64,000 bases of DNA from Brevibacterium sp. RIT 803 (GCF_016892625.1 NZ_JAFEMW010000001.1:496001-560000); one strand, 5' to 3'; shown: positions 37,662 to 47,326, counted from the first letter of the stretch. The notes: generated by a model from the sequence alone, not told the origin. A program made the numbers and translations.

Positions 37662-38351
37662 TCATAAAGTCCACCCTCCATCGACAGTCACAACCGAGCC
37701 AGTCATATATGAGCTACCACCACCGAGTAGAAACGCTGCCACTGAAGAGATCTCGTTCGTGCGACCGGGCCTACCGAGTGGAATCTCGGCTCGCATTCGC
37801 TCGGCGTGCTCTTCGTCGGCCCAACCGGACTCCGTCATCGGCGTGAGCACAGACCCTGGCCCGATCGCATTCACCCGGATACCAAAGGGGGCCAATTCAC
37901 GAGCAGCCGAGCGGGTCAGGTTAATGATCGCGGCCTTCGACGAGTTGTACGCGATCTGATGCTCCACAGGGCGATCGGCGACGGCCGACGCGAGGGTAAC
38001 GACCGACAGGTCCTTAGGCGTCTCAGCATCGACGGGTCGACGCGATGCCCAGCGGAGCGCGAGGAAGGTGCCGACCAGGTTGACTTCGATAACGGATCGA
38101 AAAGATTCCAACGATGTTTCAGCAAGAGGTGAACGAACGCGAATCCCTGCTGCGTTCACAAGTCCGGTAACGCCCTCGTAAGGCAGTCGCGCCCAACAGT
38201 TCTCGTCTGTGACGTCGAATCCTTCTCCGTCGCGATCTCCGTCGATGTCCAATCGGCGCACGTCGATGTTCTCATCGGCCAAGCGGTCCGCGATGGCTCT
38301 GCCAATACCGGACCCAGCTCCCGTGACGACTACTCGCTGCGGCTCAGGCAT
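37662..38351 (-). CDS. Short-chain dehydrogenase/reductase
   Basis: A 229-residue SDR. The nucleotide motif is TGAGSGIG near residue 8, the catalytic Ser lies in TLASAV, and the YxxxK motif is YNSSK near 140, followed by NLTRSAARELAPFGIRVNAIGPG and a C-terminal SYMTGSVVTVDGGW. The Asp after the second strand (LDID) suggests NAD preference. The ATG overlaps the symporter's end by eight bases, so the imported substrate is probably oxidised or reduced here. The substrate is unknown. Confidence 0.9.
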   Translation of the reverse strand: MPEPQRVVVTGAGSGIGRAIADRLADENIDVRRLDIDGDRDGEGFDVTDENCWARLPYEGVTGLVNAAGIRVRSPLAETSLESFRSVIEVNLVGTFLALRWASRRPVDAETPKDLSVVTLASAVADRPVEHQIAYNSSKAAIINLTRSAARELAPFGIRVNAIGPGSVLTPMTESGWADEEHAERMRAEIPLGRPGRTNEISSVAAFLLGGGSSYMTGSVVTVDGGWTL

Positions 38352-39813
38352 CGTTCGTCTCCATACTTCGCACGGATGGTCGCGGCACCGAAGTTTCCTT
38401 GGCGACGAATGCCACGACCACATACGTTGTGATGGACAGGCCGACAGCAACGATGACGGGTGGCAAGACTCCTACCGATACCACACCTGTCAGCCCCAGC
38501 AGTGCAACGATCGCACCTACCGCCATCGAGACGAAGGCAGCGACCCTGCCTCCGAACCGGGTGAAAAGTCCGAAGATGAACGGAACGAAAACCCCGGAAC
38601 CGTACATCGTAAAGGCAATCGTGAGCACCTCGATGATCCCAGGGACCAGCAAGGAGAACCCGAGTGCGAGAAGACCGAGTCCAATCGTAAGAATTCGCGA
38701 CCACAGCAGTTGCCGCTGCGGGTTGTTCCTGATCGACGGCACGTACAGGAGGAAGTCATTCGAGATGTTGCTGACCGCTGCGAGCAGAAGCGCATCAGCA
38801 GTGGAAATCACCGCAGAGATTATCGCCGCCATCAAGATGCCGGCTGCCCAGACAGGGAGAACGTTGCTGATTAGTGCCGGTACCACACCGACCGTGGGGT
38901 CGAGGTTCGGGAAGAGGTCTCTGGCAGCCATGCCGGCGAGAGCCGGAACAACTGCGAACAACGCAGTGAGAACCCCCGCGATGCCGGCACCGGTCGCAGC
39001 AGCTCTTGCGGACCTGGCCGAGAACACACGCTGCATGACGTCCTGCCCCACTAGCTTGTGGACGATCACGGGCAACGCAGCACCCAGGAAGAATGACCAT
39101 CCCTGATTCAGCGGATTGAACGGCTGGCTGACCCCAGACGACACGAACGTGTCCGATATGGCCGCCAGCCCGCCGGCCGCATCGACTGCGATGACTGTCA
39201 CGAGGAGCAGCCCCGCAACGATCACGATGAACTGAATGAAGTCGGTAATTGCGACGCCCCACATGCCGGACAAGACCGTGAACGCTATGATCAGGACAAT
39301 CCCGACGACTGCGCCCCAATTGTGGCTCAAACCCAGTGCAGTGAGGGACGACGCTGCTGCACCGACCTGTCCCGCGAGGATCCCTGCCAGGGCAAGAATC
39401 GACAGGGCGGAAGCAAACATTCTTACGGCGGGGCCGCCGAATCGGCTCTGCAGAAAATCCGGGACGGTGACAAAGTCTCCGGACCTCACTCGCTTGGCAA
39501 CGAAGAACGCGAGGAAGATAAGTCCGACGAATATCCCCATGGCAAATGAGATCGCTGCGAAACCAACAGAATAGGCGTCCTGACTCGTTCCAAGCACGAA
39601 TGCGCCGCCGAAGTTCGTGGCGAGCAACATGACGGCGATGAGGACTGGTCCCATTTTGCGCCCAGCCAGGAGATAGTCGGTATCGTTCTTGACTCGTTTC
39701 CTCAGCCACGCCGCGATGGCGAACATCACCAGTAGGTAGGCGACGATCATCGCCGTGATTCCGAGATTCACTATCGCTCCAATTTGTAGCGTTGAATGCT
39801 TCTCTGCATCCAT
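38344..39813 (-). CDS. Sodium:solute symporter (SSS) family transporter
   Basis: A 489-residue membrane protein with about 13 helices. Family features are DTDYLLAGRKMGPVLIAVMLLATNFGGAFVLGTSQDAY near the N terminus and the GMWGVAITDFIQFIVIVAG segment in the middle. The sodium-driven substrate may be an organic acid, sugar or amino acid. It is co-transcribed with an SDR and divergent from an Lrp/AsnC regulator. The ribosome site is weak. Confidence 0.9.
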   Translation of the reverse strand: MDAEKHSTLQIGAIVNLGITAMIVAYLLVMFAIAAWLRKRVKNDTDYLLAGRKMGPVLIAVMLLATNFGGAFVLGTSQDAYSVGFAAISFAMGIFVGLIFLAFFVAKRVRSGDFVTVPDFLQSRFGGPAVRMFASALSILALAGILAGQVGAAASSLTALGLSHNWGAVVGIVLIIAFTVLSGMWGVAITDFIQFIVIVAGLLLVTVIAVDAAGGLAAISDTFVSSGVSQPFNPLNQGWSFFLGAALPVIVHKLVGQDVMQRVFSARSARAAATGAGIAGVLTALFAVVPALAGMAARDLFPNLDPTVGVVPALISNVLPVWAAGILMAAIISAVISTADALLLAAVSNISNDFLLYVPSIRNNPQRQLLWSRILTIGLGLLALGFSLLVPGIIEVLTIAFTMYGSGVFVPFIFGLFTRFGGRVAAFVSMAVGAIVALLGLTGVVSVGVLPPVIVAVGLSITTYVVVAFVAKETSVPRPSVRSMETNDA

Positions 39814-39949
39814 TTTGCGGCAACATTATCCAGTTCTCGGACATATTGCAACCAATTTGGAAAAACACATATCAAAACCTCTAGGCGTTTCGATCTCGAT
39901 CTGTATAATTTAGCCCCATAACAGACAATTCTTGACGATCCGAAGAAGA

Positions 39950-40441
39950 ATGGGGATTGTATTGCAGTATTCGGAACCAGCTATCGACAGCCTTGATCGA
40001 GGGGTGCTGAAGGCACTGAGAGACAATCCCCGCGCGACCATGGGCGAGATGGCCATGGCAGTTGGAGTCTCGAGGACCACATTCAAGGCGAGACTGGACC
40101 GACTGTGGGACAGCGGGTTGATCGTCGGCCATGAGACTCAGCTAGATCTTGCGGCGCTGGGGCTGCACGTGCAGGCCTGGGTCGAGCTGAATGTTCACCA
40201 AGGAGCACTCGCAGCCATCAAAGAGGTCCTCGACGGCATGCCTCAGGTCATCGAAGCCTTCGCAACAACGGGTGGAGCCGACGTTCAATGCCGAATCGCA
40301 GCGCGCGACACGGCCCATCTCCAGGAAATGCTTCTGGAGCTTTCGTCGTGTTCTTCCGTCACACGGACAAAGAGCGCGGTGATCCTCAGCAGCCTCGTCA
40401 GCCATCGAAAGGTACAGGCGCTGGATCTCCTTGACCTGTGA
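39950..40441 (+). CDS. Lrp/AsnC-family transcriptional regulator
   Basis: A 163-residue regulator: a helix-turn-helix at about residues 13-60 (LDRGVLKALRDNPRATMGEMAMAVGVSRTTFKARLDRLW) and an AsnC-type ligand-binding domain, with the segment EAFATTGGADVQCRIAARD. It is divergent from the symporter/SDR operon across about 136 bp and probably its regulator. The start is ambiguous: TTG 39932, ATG 39950 or TTG 39962 could each be used. Confidence 0.82.
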   Translation: MGIVLQYSEPAIDSLDRGVLKALRDNPRATMGEMAMAVGVSRTTFKARLDRLWDSGLIVGHETQLDLAALGLHVQAWVELNVHQGALAAIKEVLDGMPQVIEAFATTGGADVQCRIAARDTAHLQEMLLELSSCSSVTRTKSAVILSSLVSHRKVQALDLLDL

Positions 40442-40853
40442 GCCTTGCGCATCCTCTGAAGGAGGCAGATTCAGTACGGCCGAGTGAAGAATAACCAAGT
40501 GCGCCAACGAAGGCGTCAGAAAAACCAAGTGCTGTCGCAGGCAAGAACCGCACTCATGCAGATTCACGCTGGCCGAGACAACTTCCAGTCTCATGATCAC
40601 TCTGCGTCGAGGCTTCTCAGCTTCTAGTCGTCTCAGTCATCATCTGTAACCAAACCTCTCTCGCTGCGCTAATATGAGCTTCGGCACGCTGGTCGAGGAT
40701 CTTCACGAGCACAGAAATGACAATAGCCAGATACGAATTACCGACTTCTTCGGCAATAGATCCCTCTTTCCTCAGCAAGGGCAGGCGCGAACCAAATAAG
40801 AACGGTACGGTCGGCCATTGCGTCGCCAGGTCTATGGCAAATAGTCCCAGGCG
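40442..40853. other. Intergenic region between AsnC regulator and mcrC
   Basis: No gene, repeat or hairpin of note was found in these 412 bases. It marks the boundary between the catabolic islands and the defence locus. Confidence 0.4.
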
Positions 40854-42164
40854 TCAGACACACTTTTCACTGAACCAGTCTCTCAGCTTTGCGGTGCAAC
40901 TATTCTTCTCAGTCGGCAAGGTGAGGAACGAAAGCTCACCGGCACTGGTCTGCCAAGGACTGTCGCGCTCGTCCCGCGGTAAGGCCCCATCTACAGCAGG
41001 GTAGGCCAGCGCCGCGAGCGGTGCACCGAAGGTCGAAGAATAGGCGTGCATTTGATAGAGGTCCTCGCGGTCGACGCCTCGTCGACCTCCGAGCCTCTTA
41101 TACTTGGCGTCCAACAGCGCTGTGACCGGATGGTCCCCCACCAAGACATCAGGATAGAGCTTGCCCATAGTACGTCGAAGGTCGACGGTGGAGCGCGCCA
41201 GGTGGCCTGACGTCTGCGTGGTCGTGCCATGTCGTACGAACCGCTCCGTCGCCAACCCTGCGCAGTGCAGGACGAACATCTCCCAGAGCTCGGCGACGTC
41301 GATCAGCACTCCGTAGGTCGACTCGTCCTCAGCAGCCACGCCGAGCGGATCCCTGTTCAAGATCCGCCACGACAGCTCGGCCGCCCGACGCCACTTAATC
41401 GTGATCGGGCTATACCGCGCCCTTTGGATTTCATACAATTTCGGCTTCTTCGGTCGCGCACCAGTGGCGTTGCGCAGCACGGCCAGCTGCTCGTCGAGAC
41501 GGGGTCCTCGCCAGCGAGCACCAGCAAGGTGACTATCAAAGTAGCGATCTGCTAGGACGACCGCCCTGGCCGGCGCGTTGTCGTAGGTGCGCATGATACG
41601 TGTGGAGACGAGATCAATATGACCAGCTGCCCGCCGACGTGCGGTAGCGCCTCCGTCTAGGCGACCATTCACAGTGAGTCCGTGCGAGCTCACCTTCTGC
41701 CCTGTTCGCGGCAAGGCGTGCTGCCCTGCAGTGAGGACCGACGCGCGCCATAGGGCAGCTAACAGTTGCGTGACTGCATTGCTCACACCATTCGCCTGCT
41801 GTGCAGTACGGGGTAGGACTTGAACGTTTAGAATCGTGCTGATCCACGACATGATCGTCTCGACGCCGAGTCTCGGCTGGATGACCAGTGTCCTGCCCTG
41901 GTGGCGAATCTCTCCGATGTAGCGATTCGCTCGCCAGCCGTCGATGTCGCGGGCCAGGATCGGTTCAATCGTCGGTTCATGGTCGGCCTCAAGCTGCGCA
42001 TCCAGCACATAGGGCTCCGGAGACAGGTCGGCAATTGACGTCAGCCAGTCCCGTTCCGCCGGGGTGGGTGTACGGTCCCAGTACATCTCCGCAGTCAAGT
42101 CCTTGATCACGAAGGGCTCTAGTGTCGCTCTTCCCCTGGCGACGGGACCTTTTCTGGCAGCCAT
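40854..42164 (-). CDS. mcrC: McrC-type nuclease subunit of an McrBC modification-dependent restriction system
   Basis: A 436-residue McrC-family protein. The C-terminal PD-(D/E)xK nuclease is visible as YPDVLVG...ALLDAKYKRL near residues 350-372, with the downstream QMHAYSSTFG helix. The N-terminal part contains GRTLVIQPRLG, typical of the DNA/McrB-binding domain. It lies two bases after the McrB stop, so the pair is co-translated. Together they cut DNA bearing modified cytosine (or another modification) during phage or foreign DNA entry. Confidence 0.88.
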   Translation of the reverse strand: MAARKGPVARGRATLEPFVIKDLTAEMYWDRTPTPAERDWLTSIADLSPEPYVLDAQLEADHEPTIEPILARDIDGWRANRYIGEIRHQGRTLVIQPRLGVETIMSWISTILNVQVLPRTAQQANGVSNAVTQLLAALWRASVLTAGQHALPRTGQKVSSHGLTVNGRLDGGATARRRAAGHIDLVSTRIMRTYDNAPARAVVLADRYFDSHLAGARWRGPRLDEQLAVLRNATGARPKKPKLYEIQRARYSPITIKWRRAAELSWRILNRDPLGVAAEDESTYGVLIDVAELWEMFVLHCAGLATERFVRHGTTTQTSGHLARSTVDLRRTMGKLYPDVLVGDHPVTALLDAKYKRLGGRRGVDREDLYQMHAYSSTFGAPLAALAYPAVDGALPRDERDSPWQTSAGELSFLTLPTEKNSCTAKLRDWFSEKCV

Positions 42165-42166
42165 CT

Positions 42167-44008
42167 TCAGCGGGCCGACCGAGTCACGAGCAGTTGCCTG
42201 AGTTCCTCCAGCTGTTCCACACGCCGGTCAGAGCCAGCCAAATATTGTGAAAGTACGGGTTCAATCGAAAGGGTCCAAAGAGACAGCAAGGGATCGCGCT
42301 CGTGGCCACGGTCGTTCCAGAGAATTTTTGCCTGTCGACGACCTTGAGTTTTGTACCGCCACTCAAGTCCGACGAAGTACGGAAGATCTCCGAACACCGC
42401 AGCCCCGAGCTCGTATTCCGGTCCCAGGTCGGGCAGCTCAACGATCCTATTATTCAGGCGAGAGATACTCTCGGCTAGCTCTTCGAGCTGAGGAATAGCG
42501 TCACACCACTCCACAGTCATCGACTGCTCAGCCCACTGGGATTCCCAGATGGTGAAGAGGACCTCCTGGTCGAATGGAGTGGGGAACCAGAAGAACCGGC
42601 GTCGCATCGCAAAATCCAGAGCCTCGACAGACTGGTCGATCTCATTCATCGTCCCGATGATGTAGAGATCCTCCGGCATGGAGAATCGGATCGGCTTGCC
42701 GTCGTCCCCTTCGGCGAAGAGTTCCATCTCGACGCCGCGCTTGTCGCGCTCCATCGCACTGAATGCCTCCCCGAACATGGCACTTAAGTCCGTACGATTA
42801 ATCTCGTCGAGAATCAGCACGTGGGGAAGTGCCCGCTCCCCCTTCTCCTGTTTCTCGTCGCGCATCCCATCGACGAGTCTCGGCAGGGCCCCGGGCTGAT
42901 AGCTGGTCCCACCGCCGGCATCCAACCGCAAGCCCATCATGAATTCGGCGTACCCGTATGATGGATGCATCTGAAGTCTCACTACGTGATCGCTAACTGC
43001 TTCCGTGACCCTATCGACGTCACCGAAGTACTCGTCGACGCCCCAGCGCTGCAACGCAGCCGACCTGATCACTCTTTCTGCGAGCTCACCTGCGGTGAAA
43101 GTCTTCCCGGTCCCAGGAGGGCCATAGAACACAATCTGCTTCTTGTAATCCAGGGCGAACGCGGGATCCCTCGTCGCGCCGCCCCCAGATCCACCCGACG
43201 GATGCCAAATGGGCTTGAGATCAGGTTCGTAGTAGTCACGACGCGCCTCTCCCCAGTCGGGCAGGCGTTGCTTCAACGACTGACGGACTGAGTACAATCT
43301 CTGGTCCTGGCTCGCGTCTGAGCCGCTCGAATCGAGCTCGCCGAACGCCCTGAGAATCAGCTGCTTGTGGGTGTTCGAGGCGATCCGTTCGAAGTACTCG
43401 GGATAGAGAAGATGGCAGACGACATGCCGCATGGTGTCACTTTGATGCTCGCCCCCCTCGGCAAATTCGGCGAAGCCCCAGGGATCGTCACCAAGTAGTA
43501 CAGAACGGTCCTCAAACGACATGTTCTTCAGGCGCAGCGCGAGCTCCATTAGATAGCCCACGTGGAGGTCCTGCCGAGTGTTGTAATACAGGCCCGGGTT
43601 AGCGATCCAGTTCTTCAATGCCTCGTACACATCGCTATCGGTGGCGACGTGTAACTCTTGATTGTCGGACCCGATTGTATTGTTGATCATCTCGAGCTTC
43701 CGATCAGGACCGACCGACGCCGTGATCAGGTAGTAGATCAGCAGACACTCTGCAGCGAGCAGTCTGACCTCGATGTCGGCACCTTCGAGCTGAACTGCCC
43801 ACTTGCTCTCAAACTTTCCGCCAGCTTCCTCCCCCTCGATGAGGTTCTCCCAAAACCTCTTGTTCAGCTGGTCAAGCGCAGGTTGCGACCAAGCCTTCGG
43901 GAACTCGTCGGGATAAAGCAACGAGGCGTCACCGATCAATGATCGCTCATGCCACCTCGCACACACTTCATCGATCTGTTGACGATCTTGGTCGGAGTAA
44001 ACAGCCAT
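42167..44008 (-). CDS. mcrB: McrB-type AAA+ GTPase subunit of an McrBC restriction system
   Basis: A 613-residue protein: a novel-looking N-terminal region (about 1-285) followed by an AAA+ motor. Walker A is GPPGTGKT (about 297-304), Walker B LILDEINR (about 398-405), and the sensor region IGTMNEIDQSVEALDFAMRRRF contains NEID where E. coli McrB has the GTP-specificity motif NTAD. The N-terminal specificity domain is not the classic DUF3578 type, so the recognised modification may differ. The start at 44008 is a choice among several ATGs with poor ribosome sites. Confidence 0.85.
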   Translation of the reverse strand: MAVYSDQDRQQIDEVCARWHERSLIGDASLLYPDEFPKAWSQPALDQLNKRFWENLIEGEEAGGKFESKWAVQLEGADIEVRLLAAECLLIYYLITASVGPDRKLEMINNTIGSDNQELHVATDSDVYEALKNWIANPGLYYNTRQDLHVGYLMELALRLKNMSFEDRSVLLGDDPWGFAEFAEGGEHQSDTMRHVVCHLLYPEYFERIASNTHKQLILRAFGELDSSGSDASQDQRLYSVRQSLKQRLPDWGEARRDYYEPDLKPIWHPSGGSGGGATRDPAFALDYKKQIVFYGPPGTGKTFTAGELAERVIRSAALQRWGVDEYFGDVDRVTEAVSDHVVRLQMHPSYGYAEFMMGLRLDAGGGTSYQPGALPRLVDGMRDEKQEKGERALPHVLILDEINRTDLSAMFGEAFSAMERDKRGVEMELFAEGDDGKPIRFSMPEDLYIIGTMNEIDQSVEALDFAMRRRFFWFPTPFDQEVLFTIWESQWAEQSMTVEWCDAIPQLEELAESISRLNNRIVELPDLGPEYELGAAVFGDLPYFVGLEWRYKTQGRRQAKILWNDRGHERDPLLSLWTLSIEPVLSQYLAGSDRRVEQLEELRQLLVTRSAR

Positions 44009-44328
44009 GCTCCAGCATCTCATTGCGAACTTGCGGTGAGGCATTCGCGACACACCTGTTGCCTGACGAGCAACCAACGGCATCCACGCACCCGGCCATT
44101 CGATTCTCGCCGAACCGATACCGTCCCGCTGGCGATGATCTGGGCGGCTTTGGCTCGTCTTTCGTTTCGTCCCTGGTAGCGGCCCGGCTCCTTCGACGCA
44201 GTGTTCGTTCGACCGGCAATGTTCTTCCACTCGGGGCACTGCTGACTGAAGAAAGACGCCGGGGCAACTGGTGTCAGTTCGAGTTCACCTTCAATCCATT
44301 CGCGACGGATTCTCTCCCGCCAAAAGCC
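44009..44328. other. Region upstream of mcrB
   Basis: These 320 bases contain only an in-frame N-terminal extension of mcrB that does not look coding. They probably hold the mcrBC promoter. No operator-like palindrome was noticed. Confidence 0.35.
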
Positions 44329-45033
44329 TTAACGAGCAGGGGGTCTCAATTGATTTCGATCCGCAAATGATCGCGACACGCATTCGGCTTCAATAAATTC
44401 GACAATCATAGATGTGGGAACAACGAGAGAAATCGATCCCGGGTCTTCTCGGATGTTTATATAGCGATACAACATGCGGCTCTCGGCGGTCGTGGCAGAT
44501 AATCCGAGGCGCTTGATCAGATCCTCCCCACCGTCTGTCTCGACATACGTATTTGGGTCTATCGCGCCACATGTAGAACTCACACTCGATGATTCTCGTA
44601 AACGCGCTCGGTACAGGTAGCTCTCACGAGACTCACTACTGGCACTAGTGCGCAACTCATTGTCAATAGCCGCTGCTTTGGTCCCAATATGAAGATAGCC
44701 AACGCGGATGGAGCTCATGCATAACCTATTGGGGCTTGAATGCCACCACTCTCGATCGAAGATGCCATCTGGTTCTTCGACAAGCAGTTTGTCCTTAGCC
44801 TGAAGCTTCGCCCGTTCTAAACGGCTCGGGGCCACATGTCCTTGGGGGCAGAAGAAGCAATCCCTATGATATCTAAATTCTGCAAACTCCCGTGGTTGCC
44901 GGATCGCCCAATCACTGCACCCTTCGTCGTTGCAAGTAATGCCCAGTCGGCCCTGTGGAGCGACCTCGATTTGTTCGAACTCATTCCATCCGGACGAGCC
45001 ATGCGCCATGAAACTGCCACGCACATCGGACAT
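44329..45033 (-). CDS. Uncharacterised zinc-ribbon protein next to mcrBC
   Basis: A 234-residue protein of unknown function. The N-terminal third has a likely zinc site: CNDEGC at about 34-39 and CFFCPQGH at about 58-65. The rest includes GYLHIGTKAAAIDNEL near 107-122 and YLYRARLRE near 136-144. To my eye this resembles proteins with an ADP-ribosyltransferase-like (H-x-G-T) fold, but I cannot verify it. It lies upstream of mcrBC on the same strand, 320 bp away, so a defence or toxin role is a reasonable guess. AAAGG lies about ten bases before the ATG. Confidence 0.65.
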   Translation of the reverse strand: MSDVRGSFMAHGSSGWNEFEQIEVAPQGRLGITCNDEGCSDWAIRQPREFAEFRYHRDCFFCPQGHVAPSRLERAKLQAKDKLLVEEPDGIFDREWWHSSPNRLCMSSIRVGYLHIGTKAAAIDNELRTSASSESRESYLYRARLRESSSVSSTCGAIDPNTYVETDGGEDLIKRLGLSATTAESRMLYRYINIREDPGSISLVVPTSMIVEFIEAECVSRSFADRNQLRPPAR

Positions 45034-45385
45034 ACTTCATCGCCTTTCGGGTTCTGAACTTCTGCTTCTTTCGACCAGCCTAAATCTATGCCAAGGTACC
45101 GGCAGTCGTGTGGGAACATCGCCGCGTCCCCGCGGTCGCCTCCGCCGCATTCTGCAGGTCACCGTCGCAACGTTGAGCCGAGCGAACGTATAGACTATTT
45201 CGTCGACACGATTGGTTCCAGGAATCAATCGGTGGCCGAGATCGCGCGTCCACAAGCGCATGCCTCACTCCACACCAGCCGCACCCCTACCCACATGTGC
45301 TCCTCAGTGAACAGCAGAAGTCCTTTCGCTGTGGTCATGCCGATGATTCGGGTACGGAGCGGAAGGTCACAGGAGTCCGTGACAG
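45034..45385. other. Intergenic region
   Basis: No coding pattern, hairpin or repeat of note was found in these 352 bases. Confidence 0.35.
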
Positions 45386-45856
45386 TCAGATGTGCGTTTC
45401 GTGCGACTCCCTGCGTGTGACTTCGGCGCGAAGCTCCTCAAGACTAAACGCCGCCAGCACCTGTCGGGTCAGAGCTGCTCTACCCGCGGCGTGAGCCTTG
45501 GCCTCTGCATCGGAGCTGAAGGTCGTTGGCAGGCCCTGTTCGGACTCACCGATCTCATCAAGCAACTCGGCGGCGCGCTCCCGGCCCGCCTCGCGCAACG
45601 GGGCCGATTCGATGCCTAGGACCGAGCCGAGCTTCACCAGCGTGCGGTCAGGCGGCACCGCAACCTTGGCCACGCCGTCGCGGTAACGGAACCCGTTGAG
45701 AGCAATGTGGATCGAGCTGACACTCAGCCCCGAGGCCGCGGCGAGGTCGGCAACCTTGATCCCCGACTTCTTATACGTCATCCGCAGGAGGGCCGACTCC
45801 GGCGGGATATGGAGATCCGGGGTCTGCTCAATCGGTGGGTCCGGGGTGCTTGGCAT
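45386..45856 (-). CDS. Small helix-turn-helix protein
   Basis: A 156-residue protein with an XRE/LacI-like helix-turn-helix near residues 32-75 (KKSGIKVADLAAASGLSVSSIHIALNGF). A linker containing the position-dependent LGSVLGIE segment and a charged C-terminal helix follow. GAAGGAG precedes the ATG. The family is unknown to me; a DNA-binding regulator of the mobile region is likely. Confidence 0.68.
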   Translation of the reverse strand: MPSTPDPPIEQTPDLHIPPESALLRMTYKKSGIKVADLAAASGLSVSSIHIALNGFRYRDGVAKVAVPPDRTLVKLGSVLGIESAPLREAGRERAAELLDEIGESEQGLPTTFSSDAEAKAHAAGRAALTRQVLAAFSLEELRAEVTRRESHETHI

Positions 45857-45953
45857 AACGCTCCTTCACGGGCATACGGTAGCGAATCGGTACACGAATA
45901 CTTTGCCACATGCACAGGAAGAATCCTAGTCATGAGAGTAGAAGTACTGGCGG

Positions 45954-46787
45954 TTACTCACCGCGAACGGTATCGGTCGTAAGCGCGCTTCCAGGCTCCA
46001 TGCGGCTCAACGTCGCAAGCAGCGCCATGTGCGTCGCCGTCGCCACCTGGTGCAAGTCCAGTGGGAAGTCCCCGGGAACTCGCCTGTCCCCTGAAATCGT
46101 CAGCAGCAGACGCGGCCAGAAGTACCCGTGCGCAAGACCGCTGTACGTGTTCCACAGCCATGTGACGTGGTCTTTGAGAATGTCGTGTCCGAGCTCTTCT
46201 CCCATTCCCGCCAGCTCCAGCGCTTCGTACATGACGGCGCTCATGCCCTCGACTATTCTGCCGTCGCCTGGCGGGTTTCCGTTTGGCCATAGCTCTTTGC
46301 GATGTCTCGACAGCTTATCGACGAGATCCTGCGGAGCACCAAACGCCTGCATACCCTCGAACTTTGCGAACTGCTCCATACTCTGCCTCCCGCTCTCGGT
46401 GTCTCGCGCAACAACCTTGCACGCTCGCTCGAGACGGTCATCTGGGCCGGTGGGCAGCATGACGAACAATGTACGGGCCGAACCCACCAGCGCTGCGCGC
46501 AGCAAGGTCTGAAGTACAACCGGGGAAGTCGGGACAGGATTCTGGATAATATGGCTGATCTGGTACAGGCAGGATCGAGCGGTCTCCAAGCCCACACCGA
46601 TAACTCCAGTGATATCGACGGGGCCGCGCGGCATCGCCTCGTACAGCCGATTTAGCTCGCTTTCTTTGATATCGTCCCGAGCTTTCAAGAATTCGCCCCA
46701 GCAGTCTTCGACCGGACCGTCGATCACCTGCAGGGCTCGGTTGAACATTTCAGCGACCTGCGGGTCGTCCAAGCCAAGATCAATCAT
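45954..46787 (-). CDS. Hypothetical protein with HEPN-like C-terminal motif
   Basis: A 277-residue, mostly helical soluble protein that I do not recognise. The segment LWNTYSGLAHGYFWPR near residues 215-230 resembles the YxxxSxxxHG helix of uncharacterised actinobacterial, HEPN-like or Abi-type proteins. No signal peptide or transmembrane helix is seen. There is no clear ribosome site at the ATG, so translation may be leaderless. Confidence 0.65.
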   Translation of the reverse strand: MIDLGLDDPQVAEMFNRALQVIDGPVEDCWGEFLKARDDIKESELNRLYEAMPRGPVDITGVIGVGLETARSCLYQISHIIQNPVPTSPVVLQTLLRAALVGSARTLFVMLPTGPDDRLERACKVVARDTESGRQSMEQFAKFEGMQAFGAPQDLVDKLSRHRKELWPNGNPPGDGRIVEGMSAVMYEALELAGMGEELGHDILKDHVTWLWNTYSGLAHGYFWPRLLLTISGDRRVPGDFPLDLHQVATATHMALLATLSRMEPGSALTTDTVRGE

Positions 46788-47326
46788 TCAGAAAGCATCG
46801 CATGCGCCACTGACATTGCGGGTGTGCTGCATGTGGTGCCGCAATACCCATAGAGTCTCGGTGTAGCGCAGTGACGAGTCAGAAATTGAGAACACGTCGA
46901 TCGGAGATGTTCCGTGGGGCGGTCTCGAGCGCGTGGTGATCCGCTGCTTGACGGACGACCCCGGACTCAATGGTCCGTCCTGTTATTGATCGGGTCGCAC
47001 AAGTTAGTCGAGTGGGCGGTTGGCGGTAGGCCTGCATGAGAAGGACTGCGCTGCGCGCTGAGCCCGTGTTCGCAACGTAAGACCCTGGTGTATCAAGCTG
47101 GTGTGACAGAGGAGTTAGGAGGGTGAGGTGGGTTAGGGTCACTGCCACTCGCATGGCGAGAGAACTTATCTTTTTTGACCTAGCATGCGTCTGCGCGACG
47201 AAAAGATTTGTACTTCACACGCCGGGCGCTTCGTCGTCCTAACCATCCTCACCTTCCTCACCTTTCAGCGACGGAGTGATACCGAGATCGCGGTCTATCG
47301 GCAGGTACCGCAACGTTGGGTCCGCC
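46788..47326. other. Long intergenic region with inverted repeats
   Basis: No gene is supported in these 539 bases. The stretch holds an imperfect inverted repeat pair (47118-47137 and 47238-47257) enclosing an AT-richer core with a T-run near 47167-47176. It lies at the left border of the mobile element and could hold a promoter, an attachment site or a replication-control site. Confidence 0.4.
47118..47257. repeat. Imperfect 20-bp inverted repeat pair
   Basis: The 20-mer at 47118-47137 (GGAGGGTGAGGTGGGTTAGG) matches the reverse complement of 47238-47257 at 17 of 20 positions. About 100 bp separate the copies. Their function is unknown. Confidence 0.5.

Noticed and set aside
38795..39868. 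357-codon minus-strand frame
   Set aside because: Same-strand shadow of the sodium:solute symporter in another frame; Arg/His/Cys-rich with no membrane pattern.
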